This document shows positions 51,938-62,260 of a stretch of 64,000 nucleotides of DNA, in pieces. Made by a program: the position numbers and the translations under genes. The DNA is taken from NCBI GenBank assembly GCA_963277665.1, contig OY728130.1, positions 1,363,492,393-1,363,556,392 of the forward strand. Reading direction: 5' to 3'. Under the pieces are notes generated by a model. It ran no database searches. It was not told the origin of the DNA and saw nothing but the letters and a program-made list of their open reading frames with translations. The DNA is from Viscum album. Taxonomy: Eukaryota > Streptophyta > Magnoliopsida > Santalales > Viscaceae. Numbering within the stretch: position 1 is the first letter of the stretch; each line of letters starts with the position of its first letter.

Positions 51938-53005
51938 TTATTCCACTTCAACTGTAGTATCAGCATAAGATTGTCCTCGATCCCTTGTCCTTTTCTGAGG
52001 TAAGGTTCCCTGACGCTTAGGACATTCATTTACATAATACCCCATTTCCCTACAATTGTATCATGCAACATTGATAGCCTCTTTCTTTCCCTTGCAATCA
52101 CGAGCCTGGTGACCTTTTTCTCCACATTTATAACAAACTCCCATTCCTTTTAGGAAAGTACCAGGGTAATTCTTCCCACAATTATCGTATAATAGAAAAT
52201 CCTTCTTTCCCTTTTTCCCTTTATCTATCTCTTGTTCCACCATTCTCTTCTTCTCTTGCTTTACTTTATTGTCATAAGATTTAGAGAATTCCTTTTCTGT
52301 CTTGATAGAACACGAGAATATATCTTCGTACGACGAGAAAGATTATGAGACTAAGTCTCGACGGAGAAATGGTTTTAACCCATCAAAGAAACGATCAATC
52401 TTACTTCTTGGGTTACATATATAATCTGCTTCATGCCTTGCTAACCTTGTAAAGTTAGCCTCATACTTTGCGACATTCTCATCCTCCTTTTGTCTCAGAC
52501 TCAGAAATTACCTTTCCATATCTGCTCGATGGTCACGAGGGAAGTATTTTTCTAAGAAAATCTCTTTGAACTCCCTCCATTCCATATTTTATACTTCATC
52601 ATCTTCCTTTGTGTTTTGAATCAGCAACCACCATTGATCGGAATCTCCAGTGAGGTGGTAAACTACCATGATGACCTTCCCCCTTTCTCTACTCCCCAAG
52701 GCGTGGAATATTTTCTCTAAGGAGTTTATTCATTGCTCATATACTAATGGATTTGTACCCCCATTAAATGTTGGTGGTTGTTGCCTCATGAAGCGGTCTA
52801 ATATTGACCCCCCACATTGCGGATCAGGGTGATCCATATGAGTAAGGTTATTATTCATAACCTAAGTGAGTTTTCCTAGTATGGTGATAAGGTGATCAGC
52901 ACCAGTTGTATCACCAGCTCCACTATAATTATCTTGAGCTGGAGGGAAATCCCTACATGGAGTGCATGCATTGATACGGTTTCCATTCCTACCACTAGGT
53001 GCCAT
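51938..53005 (-). pseudogene. gag: E3 gag (Ty3/gypsy Retrotrans_gag plus CCHC knuckles), six in-frame stops
   Basis: One uninterrupted frame of 356 codons from ATG (53003-53005) to TAA (51938-51940), with internal stops at codons 48, 92, 139, 166, 221 and 315 and no frameshift. A conserved gag core is at codons 80-205 (PPTFNGG, IFHALG, VVYHLTGDSDQWW, FLEKYFPRDHRADME, LRQKEDENVAKYE). A lysine-rich linker follows (KGKKGKKDF). A perfect CX2CX4HX4C knuckle, CYKCGEKGHQARDC, is at 52094-52135. A second, damaged knuckle (first Cys a stop, His changed to Tyr) lies at about 52022-52063. Gag builds the particle and binds genomic RNA. No pol follows. Confidence 0.9.
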
Positions 53006-53492
53006 TTCTAAACAATGGCATAAACTAGATTAGTTTATGAATCAAAATACATAATTACAAACTTGCAAAACACTTAACATAAATTGAACTATTTATGGAT
53101 ATAATCCATAATCATAATAAATGTTTTCTTTGTGGAAGTATATACTCATAACCCTTCATAGTGGTTTGTAAAGAAAATGAGAATTATCCTAAGCATATCC
53201 CCCGGGAGTGTCGTAACCAAGAGTGCAGCAAGGCCCGTTGTCGTGCACTAGTTCCCGTTCGAGTCTAGCTCAAAGCAGTGTTTTCGGGTTTTACCCGTAG
53301 GTACATCTGTGCCAGAGCCACCTATACCTGATCGTATCCAGATAGGGATGTATTGCTTGGAAAACTCACAAAATCTCTATAATACCAAAATTCTAGGAAG
53401 TTCTTCCATACTAATCCTCAAAGTCTATCTTAGGGCTATGTGCTCTAATCAGATTTTATCTAAATCTAGCTTCCAAGGTTAGTACTAAACTG
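53006..53492 (-). other. E3 leader between primer site and gag
   Basis: About 0.49 kb, GC-richer than the LTRs, with no coding potential. Shares blocks with the E2 leader, so it is conserved between two diverged elements. Candidate packaging or translation-control region. Confidence 0.55.
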
Positions 53493-53504
53493 CCTCTGAT
53501 ACCA
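53493..53504 (-). promoter_or_regulatory. E3 primer binding site
   Basis: TGGTATCAGAGG on the minus strand, 11 of 12 matches to plant tRNA-Met, two bases from the LTR edge at 53507. Confidence 0.9.
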
Positions 53505-54404
53505 ACTGTAACACCTCGACCCCAGTTACCCAGAGTTGATGCATTATTGCGTAACATTGGCATGATCAAAAAATATCAAGTCTCAAAAGACCGATTAGTT
53601 TAGTAGCCTTAGAAACACTAGATACATTCATAAATGTTACATTACATCATAAAGTGAAAAACTTCAATAACATAGTCTCCATTTTCTACACTCAAAACCC
53701 CTTCAGACTATCCCTGTAGTTCAATCCTAAAATAATTCTACATATTCTGGAAAAATTAAAACATTGAAAGGGGTGAGATCAGATGCTCAGTAAGGATAAC
53801 AATATAGCAGAAGCTTTCATAAATAAACATAAAAATTTAAGGCAATGTATAACTAAACAAAAGCCTTTTAAACATGAACTTCAATATAATATGGAAAAAG
53901 TAAAATGAAATAATGCCATTTACTTATTCACATGGATATTCTACTGGTTGAATAATCACATGCAATATCAATAACCACTTTCATAATGATGGAATGCATA
54001 ATGATAGACTATCATAACCACGTAGCCAAGGCCTCATTCCAAGACTACAAATAAGATTTTGTCAAGGCCTCGTGCCAAGACACTAGTTTGTCTCATGAGA
54101 CCTACCGATGCATCTAGGAGCTATAGCGGGCTCCACCCATCACTTATTAAGTCCAATGCATTCCTTATATGAAAAGGTTTAAAATTATCGTAAACCATAA
54201 CATAATCGTATCACATAAAACATGCATAAAGTAAACATAACATTTCCACATTTCAATCAAAAGATATCAATACAACACATTGATATAATAAAAACACTTT
54301 CAAAACTATTTTCAATACCGAAATAAAAGAAAATTAAAACTTTGTATTTATTTTTCATTTAAAAAAAAGTTATGGCTTGTAGAGGAAGCCGAAACTCAAA
54401 TAAT

Positions 54405-54448
54405 GGTCACGGCGGAGGAGAAGAAATTGTCGCCGCATACGTACGACA
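54405..54448. other. GC-rich hairpin in E3 right LTR (also about 48078-48120)
   Basis: CGGCG (54410-54414) pairs with CGCCG (54431-54435), followed by GCATACGTACGAC. The left LTR has a related CACGGCGGCGGAGAAG and GCATACATACGAC stretch with a weaker stem. The ACGTACG element and the GGAGAAG context recall box 1, so it may be a fourth, diverged box about 0.7 kb away. Confidence 0.4.
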
Positions 54449-55105
54449 AGAAAACATTCCTTTTTGTCATTTAGTAAAACACTTCATATAAAAATATTTC
54501 TTTTGAATAAACGTAAAAGTCAAATGGGTTTATACACCATATAAAAGAAATTTTTGTATAAAACTAAATACGCCTCAATGAAAGAAGATTGAGAAGATGT
54601 CCCTTAAAAAGATCACTTTTTAAATAAAATAGATCTATTATGTGTATTCACCATAATTACACATAAAGAAAGTACAAATACAAGATAATAATATCATGAC
54701 ATAATTTGAAAGTAGGAGATTAATCCAATGAATGGAAATTGGGTTAAGAAGTTCCCTTACCTCGTGTCCGACTTGACTCGACCGCTATTTAACCTCCTGA
54801 ATAATAAACTAGAGTTAATATCTACTTGCTTAAGAACCTTTTTCAAGTTCATTATTCCTTTTATATCACTTATTACCATGTTATGAACATTATGTAATTA
54901 TTTAAGTTAATAACGGTCGTTTTGTCGATCTTAGGTACTTGAGTCAAAAATAAACTTCTTATAATTACAAGTTGTTCATGTGGTGAAATATCCATTATAT
55001 CCAGAATCATATTCATTATGTAGATATCATATATATCATATATATCCAGTATATACATGCATTTATAATATTACATAACTTTTAGAAGTAAGAAATGAAA
55101 TGCAC

Positions 55106-55500
55106 CGTTCATGGAGACGGTAAGCCTTACATACGCATGAACGCTACTTTCATTTCTATTTCATATTTAATGGAATGAAATTATAATTATATAAAGGTAT
55201 AATATAATTCCAGTATAATATAATGTATAATACCATTTACTCCATACTTTATACATCCCACATATGGCATTAACGATTCAAATCACTTTGAGGGGGCGGT
55301 AGTCTGCACTTCCTAAAATGAAATTATCGCGTTTACCCATAATGGAAATTGTAAAGGTATGAAATAAATGAAAAATACAGAATCATAAGGAAAACAAAAA
55401 TATAATATATATCATATATAAAAATAGTGTCATCATAATGGCCACCATGAGAGGTGTTAAAAGAAGATTGAACAATCATCGTTTTGTGTGGCAGAAATTT
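55106..55500. other. Three phased GGTAG boxes in E3 right LTR
   Basis: Cores at 55119, 55298 and about 55491. Box 1 keeps the perfect 8-bp stem CGTTCATG (55106-55113) and CATGAACG (55136-55143) despite base changes in the loop relative to the other LTR. Box 3 is degraded. Confidence 0.72.
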
Positions 55501-55857
55501 TCCAACCACAGAAACAATATGTTCTTTAACCATTAGACGAAGGTGTGTGTAAGTGTAAATAAAAAACTTCTCATAAAAACATCCTAGTATATTGAATATA
55601 CTGTTTTTGTTACAAAATAAAGTAATAAAAAGAGTTTAAGGGGTTGGAGAAGCAAAATAAAACAAAATAACATAAGAGAAGTCATTACCATAAAATCGGG
55701 TAACTCTTTTTTGATTTGAGCCAAAGGCTTCCTTGGGAAGAATTCTGCCCAAATTGAGGCTTCTAAGAGTAAGAGAGGAAAGTTTAGAGAGTATTTGGGC
55801 AGAGTTTTGCCGAGCCAAAAGGCTTTGAAGGTGTGGGTAAGGTGGTAGTGGTGGGGG

Positions 55858-55868
55858 CCTTTTATAAG
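55858..55868 (-). promoter_or_regulatory. TATA box of E3 5' LTR
   Basis: CTTATAAAAGG on the minus strand with the C-rich flank seen in the left LTR. This would be the working promoter of the element. Confidence 0.7.
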
Positions 55869-57225
55869 AGGAGAGGAGGGGCACTCTTGGAAAGTCATGA
55901 AATGTTACTTTATTATATAATGAGTTTCGGATTTTAAAGATCCCACACTTATATATTTCGAGGATAAGGTGATAAGGGTTCTAAATATATTCATCCAATA
56001 TGTTTTTGACAAGTGTAAGTCTTATATTTTACATTATCTTTTCATTTTATTTAAATCGTTAATTAATGAGGTAATCACTGCATCATCATGGTGTCATAAA
56101 TAATTTAATTTATTTATTGTCTAAAAATTATTTAAAAAAATATCATGATGTAGGAAATATTTTTATCTTTCTAATGAATATTTATAGTAAAAAACATGAC
56201 TTGTATAACCCCATTTAATTTTTTTTAGTAAAACAACTAATGTTTGTGACATTTTTATTTTAACATTAAATAAAACGTTTTTAATTTAATTTTCCTACCA
56301 AAGTGGCTCCATGGGGTCCCCAAGTTGAACCATGTATTGTATTGGTCGCCCATGACTCATCCAATAGGGGTAGGACAAGTGTAAGGGTATTTTCATATTT
56401 TTATAATACCATTTTTACCTTAAATTTCACTAATTATCTTTAATCGCGATTAATTAAACTTAAAAGTTACTATTCACCAAAAAATTATTTTAATCCCATT
56501 GAAACACATTTTACTTTCTAATGACAACCATGTATGTAGTATTTTTGAAAATAAAATCACAGAAGTGGTAATGTTTCATTTAAACGAAAAATCAGTTTTT
56601 TAACTACCACTTAGTGGTTTCACTATTCATCAAAAATTGAAGTTTTTCAGAACAATGCCAAAATTTCACCCTAAGATATAATTGATATTCTAAATTCAAA
56701 AATGATTTCTATTTTAAAAAATTCCCAACATATAATTTTCATTAATTAATTTTATAATTAATTTCCGCTGTCACAACAAATAACTTGTTTTTAAGAAACA
56801 ATATATATCAAAAGATTGACAATTGTTTATGTCCAATTTCAAAGTGAAATTAATTCTAATGACCACCATTGGATAAAATGGTAAAAATATATTCTAATTA
56901 CACTTTAAAACCACTAAATAGTATAATTTATCACTATAAATTATTTTTATTAAACAAGTTTTTTTAAGTATTTTTCACTATTCATAGAAAATTGAAAGTT
57001 CTCAGAAAAACACCAAAAATTCAACATAGGCTAATTTCGATATTCCGAATCAAAAAATGAAGTACATTTTGAAATATAAAATATATATAATTTCAAAAAG
57101 TGGGTAATACTATTCATAATGGCTATTTTGATTGGTCGCGGTGTGTTAAAATCTTGAACTTGCGTACATTGCAAACTATTGCATTATTGAAAGAGAAGCA
57201 TATTGTGGAAGCTCAGGGTGTTACA

Positions 57226-57230
57226 CCAGG
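57226..57230. repeat. Target-site duplication of E3, right copy
   Basis: CCAGG, an exact match to 47171-47175. E5 sequence resumes here. Confidence 0.9.
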
Positions 57231-57353
57231 TGTATGGATACGTTGGTCACCAAATAAACACTAGAGTCCCTGGATTGAAAGCTGAACTTGAAATAGGAAG
57301 CACTGTCTCCCCAAACCAATATCACCGAGTCTGGTCCTATGGTAGAATAATCT

Positions 57354-57365
57354 ACTCTAATACCA
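57354..57365 (-). promoter_or_regulatory. E5 primer binding site
   Basis: TGGTATTAGAGT on the minus strand, tRNA-Met type with two changes, 3 nt from the E5 LTR edge at 57369. Confidence 0.75.
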
Positions 57366-57368
57366 CTC

Positions 57369-60120
57369 TATAAAGATCCAACCTACTGAGGTTAGACCTG
57401 TGACTACCCTAATCCTACCTCTAATAGGTTAGGTCCTGGAGACCAGTGCCGAGTAGGCATATCACATAAATTGGAGGCATTAACCTAATGTACCTATACA
57501 CATACACACATATCCAAGCTGACACAATGATGAAATTTAAAAAAAATAAAGAGAATGCATGGATACAACTATAGTCCATCATCAAGAGTATGAAAATAAA
57601 GTACTAAAATCAGAAGAAGGGTACAAATACAAGCCTAACCAAAAATTTAAAAGAGTAAAACCTCCTCCAAGGGTGAGGAATAATTTAAAAAAGAATATCC
57701 TAGAGAAAACCTCGATCTAAAATGGTCAATATATTCTCCAACATCCTGGAATCCTCCAGGAACTCTGTCAAAAGGGTCTTCATCTACATAGAACATGACA
57801 CATGCGGGAAGAACCCAAGTAGGGGTGAGTGTAACAATACAAAATAAGACTCCCTGAAAACAATAATCACAAAGCACCATGTATAGTCAGATCAATAAAA
57901 GGATATAACAATCAATGTATAAAAATAACACCTAGATATACCCATTAAAGACCATACTACTAGGTGGTCATAACCAACTTTCATCCACATGATTAATCTC
58001 GAAGAAACGATCACTCCAGGAGAGTCCACTCCACGATCCATGTTATAACAAGATACACTCATCCCAGAGGTGAATATCATTAGGGCTAGCCCATGAAATC
58101 TCACCAGTCTAAGAAGTCCCTGATACTTAGATGGGGGTCATACCAAAAATTGTTTGGGGACACCACGAACCCAATTTTGATCAACCTGCTACATTCGGAA
58201 TCATATGCCAATGATAAAATGAACCCTAAAAATATTGCATGCTAGATTGAGGATGAACACCATACTCAAGTATTTCCCACTGATTCCACAAACCTCACCT
58301 TGGGTATAATGAAGATAGATTATCATTCTCTAGTCTAATGGATGGATTCTACAAACTCTATCTGAGACTCAACCTCTATATGGGATCACAATCATATGAT
58401 GTGGATACATTGTTGCATTGTACCCCCAAGAAAATGGACCGAGGGAACATACACAATCAATAATGGTCCAGAATAAAGAAATTAAGTATTAAAAAACCTC
58501 TATTAGGGGGTAAATGACATGTACTAGGGGTTCACAGTGTGTCCAGATATCCCCAAGTCTTCTAGTGTGGTGAATCCTCACACAACATATAAATATCTGA
58601 ATAAATGGTGTGTAGGTATGGTAAAATACATGTAGAGATCTCTTGGATCATTCTCGTTTGCTAGTGAATGTGTCCATGTACTTATGACCATGTCCATGTA
58701 CCAAACCATGTATAGGTGGCCGTGTATTTGTGTAAGTACATGGTGTGCTCCTAACGATGTAATTTTGTTTGTACACATGTACTTTACTAAGAACACACCA
58801 AGCCTAACCATGAAGGGTTACATGGAGTGTTACCATGTAACATAGTTTTTGATATGTATCTCATAGAATAACCCTATCATGAAATAGGGGGTCCCATGTG
58901 GCATGCATCACTAGGTTACATGTTGTGTAATCCAGGATTTTTCAAGTCCCATGGATCTTCCTCCACGCTATCCGTTACATCGTTAGAGCCACCAATCTTG
59001 CTGGAAATTTTAGATCTGGGGTCGACTGACCCTTTCTGTCATCACTAGCTAGGATTTTTCCCTGAAAATTCTTGGATAACCATTTGATTGATCATTTGTA
59101 GCTTCACTCTACGCCTCTAGGAAAAAACTAATCCAACCGTTCTGATCTCATTCTCCCCTCTATTTTCCATTGTCATTGTCAATCCTCTAAATGAAACCTC
59201 CATAATAATTCTTAGCCTATGTATTGATCCGTTGCATCGAATAATGACCACGCAATGATAAAATACCATTTAATAATCAAATTAAGGGAAAAAGGAAATA
59301 CTCATGATGAACATTGAAAAAATGGGGTAAAAATTAAATGAACATCAAAATTGTGGAAGGAATCTAGAAATTTTCTCATTCTACCTTGATTCATTGTCCT
59401 AGAATTGAAAAATGAAGATTTATAATCATAAAAACCAAAATATAAATTCCAAAAATTTAAATATACCGATGATGCATGTATTGATTATATTAATGTATTG
59501 TATTCGTGTTCATATAGGATTAAAGAATGAGATGAAAAATAAAATACCAAACATCCTACCTAGAGCATGGATTAATTTCTGATGAAGAATGGTTTAGTTT
59601 TCATTAGTTATGAGAGATGTGAACTCCATTGTTTCAATAATAAATTATCCAATTCAAATATGATGTTGATTACCAAGAATGATTTCTTCTATTGGTCTTT
59701 AGGTCTCCAAGATTTAGTGTCCAAACCTGGTCCAAATCCTATAACCATATATTTATAATCAAAACCAATTTCTATATCAATTAATATAATTTAACTTAAA
59801 AATTTAATTTATTTTTTATTTCCCCACCCGTAAAATTTTTCATAAAAATTCCCCACACTGACAAATGTTATGTCTTGACTAGGGTAAAAATCACATTCTG
59901 AACCCAATGGTGACCTCACATTTTTTATCTAGAAAATTTTTAGGATATATTACAACTTTTCATTAGAACTATGCACTCATACTATTTAATATATTTATTA
60001 TATTTTAAACATTTATTTTGGGCACACTGGGCCTCTGAATTACATGTCGTCTTAGTTCCTAGTATAGAAAATAGTACATATAATATCTAAAAATAATTAA
60101 TGGAAATACAATTCATTACA
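57369..60120 (-). repeat. E5 right LTR (5' LTR in reading direction), about 2752 bp
   Basis: Aligns base for base with TGTCACAACC at 39725 from TATAAAGATC (mutated terminus) and ends ATTCATTACA, as the left copy does. Contains a cluster of CCATGTA repeats at 58670-58745 also seen at 41027-41060. Open frames 57647-57880, 57892-58104 and 58578-58811 are chance frames. Confidence 0.82.
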
Positions 60121-60370
60121 GGGTAAAGTAATTATTTACAAATATCCCATAATAGATAATCATATTTATAATTGTCTCAAGGTATGAGAGGGGTGATGAA
60201 GATAATATATGAAGTAGTTTGATGAGAAAATATTTAATAGGATATATTTTCTAATTAATGGATATATGATTTCTTAACTTATAACCATTCCAAATGAATA
60301 TTAAATATACTAGATCCCTTAACTTTGAAATATAATTTTGATTAGATATATTTATTGGAACTATTTTATG

Positions 60371-61000
60371 GGATCATGGGATATTATCAAGGAGAGTATC
60401 ATTAATTCTATTCATGACTATTTGCTGGGAGGATCCCTCTTCAGCATTTCTTATTATACTACTATTTTTCTTATATCCAAATTGAAATATCCTATATAAT
60501 TTGATCAATTTATGTTGATCATATTGGGAAACATCACATAAAAATTATATCTGAAATAATAAATGGTAATTTTCCCCTTCTTCCCAAGATGGGTTTAGAA
60601 GAACAACATGGACTTATCAGGTATAAAAACATCTAGAGTTAAATAATATTAGCCTCTGAAATGATTCATGATATCAACTAAAATCATTTATTTAAAATAT
60701 TATAGTTTTAGTTCACATTGAAAAATATTATGATACCATTTAGGGGACTTTTATAATTAATATTACGTGACATCAAGGAGTCATAGAGTTGTTTAATTAT
60801 TTTAGTTTTCATTTTTTATCGACTACTTGGTTCTCAGTCTCATTTATTGGAAGAAAATTTTGAGTCTTGAAATAATGTCCAAGACTTCATCAATGTGACC
60901 CCATTTCTCAAGAAGTATCTTACTATGTGCATCAATAACACTCTCTTAAAAGACCTTAATCGTCCTTTGAAAGGTTAGTGTGGAACTATCCATTCAAGAT
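60371..61000 (+). pseudogene. LINE reverse transcriptase remnant
   Basis: The plus strand reads WDIIKESIINSIHDYLLGGS at about 60381, then TTIFLISKLKYP, one frameshift, EEQHGLIRYKNI and IILASEMIHDIN at about 60594-60690. EKYYDTI (the YD motif after the first catalytic Asp, which is His here) lies near 60.72 kb, then WFSVSFIGR near 60.83 kb and LHQCDPIS near 60.89 kb (the RGLRQGDPLS motif). I did not locate the second catalytic motif with confidence. Several stops; dead. Confidence 0.8.
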
Positions 61001-61379
61001 GATATGATACTCTTTCTTAATGGAAATTATATTTTGATCACATGATATAAATAAATTTTAAAAGAATATATAAAAGGAGTACCAAGAAATCCCTAAAGTC
61101 CAGAAGATATTTGTATATTTATAACTCTTGAAACGAGAAATTTTTAATTTATATTTAGAAAGATAATGGTCTTAAATTAATCTCATTACTAATGGATTAT
61201 TAGGGCCCTCCTTTTTTGAATGGAATAATTAGAATTCAACAATTGATGGTAGAATTAACAACTATAATAGTTATATTATTTATATAGGATGTTTCATAAT
61301 CCTCATAAACTATATCCCCTATTATATTACAATCTACATTTTATTATCCATTAGAGTTCCTAATATTTTTCTTGATCAC

Positions 61380-62230
61380 ATTATATATACAATTACTACC
61401 TTCTTATGGGACTCCTTTCATGAAGGAAAAACTCACTAGTTGTGTTATTACCATCTTTCTAAATCCATTGAAGAAAGAGGTATAAGAATAAAGTGAATTA
61501 ATATATTCATGAAAACCCTATAACCTAATCAATCATGGGATTTGATAGCTGGAAACTCAATTCTATATTTTTTAACAAAATTAAATATGTTAATTTTATG
61601 GATCCTCATCGGTAGGTTCCCTCTAAATCTTATTATCTGTAGTGTACCCTCAGAGGGAAATTTATGATTGTTTTTTTCATTAATTTTTTATAATTGGGCA
61701 TAGAGATATTATGTTTTAGAAAGATAATTGTATTGGGGGATTATATTCATTATTAATTATCTTACTTGAAATAATGGATTCAATATTGGACTTATTTCTC
61801 CCAATTTCACCATCTCTATTATTTATTAATAATCAATAAACCATTTCAATAGTATAATGCTTATAGATAAGGAGGATATTCATTATTTCACTTATTCTCG
61901 AAGACCCCAATTTGTGTATGAGTTTTATTTGTTAGAAATGAATGTTATGGATTGTCAATTTTGTAATGAAATATAAATATTGCATTGATGTCTATATATT
62001 GAAGAAGTTATAAAGATGAAGCTGTATGGATGTTTGGATATATTATCCAAGTTTGATAAATTTTTTTATGAATCTAGGATGTATATTGAAGTAATAATGT
62101 TTCTAAAGAAAAATTATCTTAACGATGATCTTTTGAAGACATTGAGTTTAATTATGATAATTTATGAGTAGAGATTAATGTATACAACATGTGTTATAAT
62201 TGTTCTAAAATAACATTTGTTATCAAAAAT
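61380..62230 (+). pseudogene. LINE post-RT and zinc-ribbon-like C-terminal remnant
   Basis: Near 61.41-61.55 kb the frame reads FLWDSFHEGKTH, YHLSKSIEERGI and NQSWDLIAGNS, matching the WxxxHLxKPxxEGGLGxR region that follows RT in plant L1. Near 61.70 kb IGHRDIMF and KDNCIGG match the conserved WxIGxGxxxxFWxDxW block. Near 61.95 kb DCQFCNEI fits the start of the zf-RVT motif. Confidence 0.65.
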
Positions 62231-62260
62231 ATATAAGATTCTATATGGTGTTCCCTAATG

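Larger units (their letters stand above)
47176..57225 (-). mobile_element. E3: young gag-only LTR retrotransposon with 3.7-kb LTRs, nested in E5
   Basis: LTRs 47176-50894 and 53507-57225 are both 3719 bp and differ at only a few percent of positions by eye. Flanked by a perfect 5-bp duplication, CCAGG. The terminal inverted repeat of the left LTR is TGTAACACCCCGA/TCGGGGTGTTACA (13 bp). The 2.6-kb interior holds a purine tract, a gag frame and a perfect-type tRNA-Met site, all on the minus strand, and no pol. It is non-autonomous for reverse transcription and integration and fits the TR-GAG concept with far longer LTRs. A SINE-like sequence lies in the interior. Confidence 0.93.
53507..57225 (-). 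repeat. E3 right LTR (5' LTR in reading direction), 3719 bp
   Basis: Starts TGTAACACCTCGACC after the primer site and ends AGGGTGTTACA before CCAGG. Same length and feature order as the left copy. From its TATA to the primer site is about 2.35 kb of R/U5, so the transcript leader before gag would be about 2.85 kb. Confidence 0.93.
39725..60120 (-). mobile_element. E5: full-length Ty3/gypsy retrotransposon, split by E3
   Basis: LTRs are at 39725-42448 and 57369-60120. Interior 42449-47175 continues at 57231-57368 once E3 and one copy of its target duplication are removed. The minus strand reads primer site, gag with CCHC knuckle, protease, RT, RNase H, integrase and purine tract, which is Ty3/gypsy order. 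Sequence style (GPFQIL and VHDPS in the integrase tail) suggests a Tekay/Del-like chromovirus, but I did not find a chromodomain. The LTRs differ substantially and the coding region is riddled with stops, so it is old. Flanks GCGGA and GGGTA match at only 3 of 5 positions. It inserted into a LINE. Confidence 0.88.
60121..62260 (+). mobile_element. 3' part of the L1-type LINE, resuming after E5
   Basis: Begins in the inter-domain region and then shows, in order on the plus strand, RT motifs, the post-RT domain and a cysteine-containing zf-RVT-like end. Same strand as the endonuclease remnant left of E5. The 3' end and poly-A are not recognisable. Confidence 0.7.

Noticed and set aside
55584..55898. 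104-codon and overlapping 82-codon frames on the minus strand
   Set aside because: They span the LTR TATA box and promoter region. Similar frames in the left LTR (49294-49566) only reflect LTR identity.
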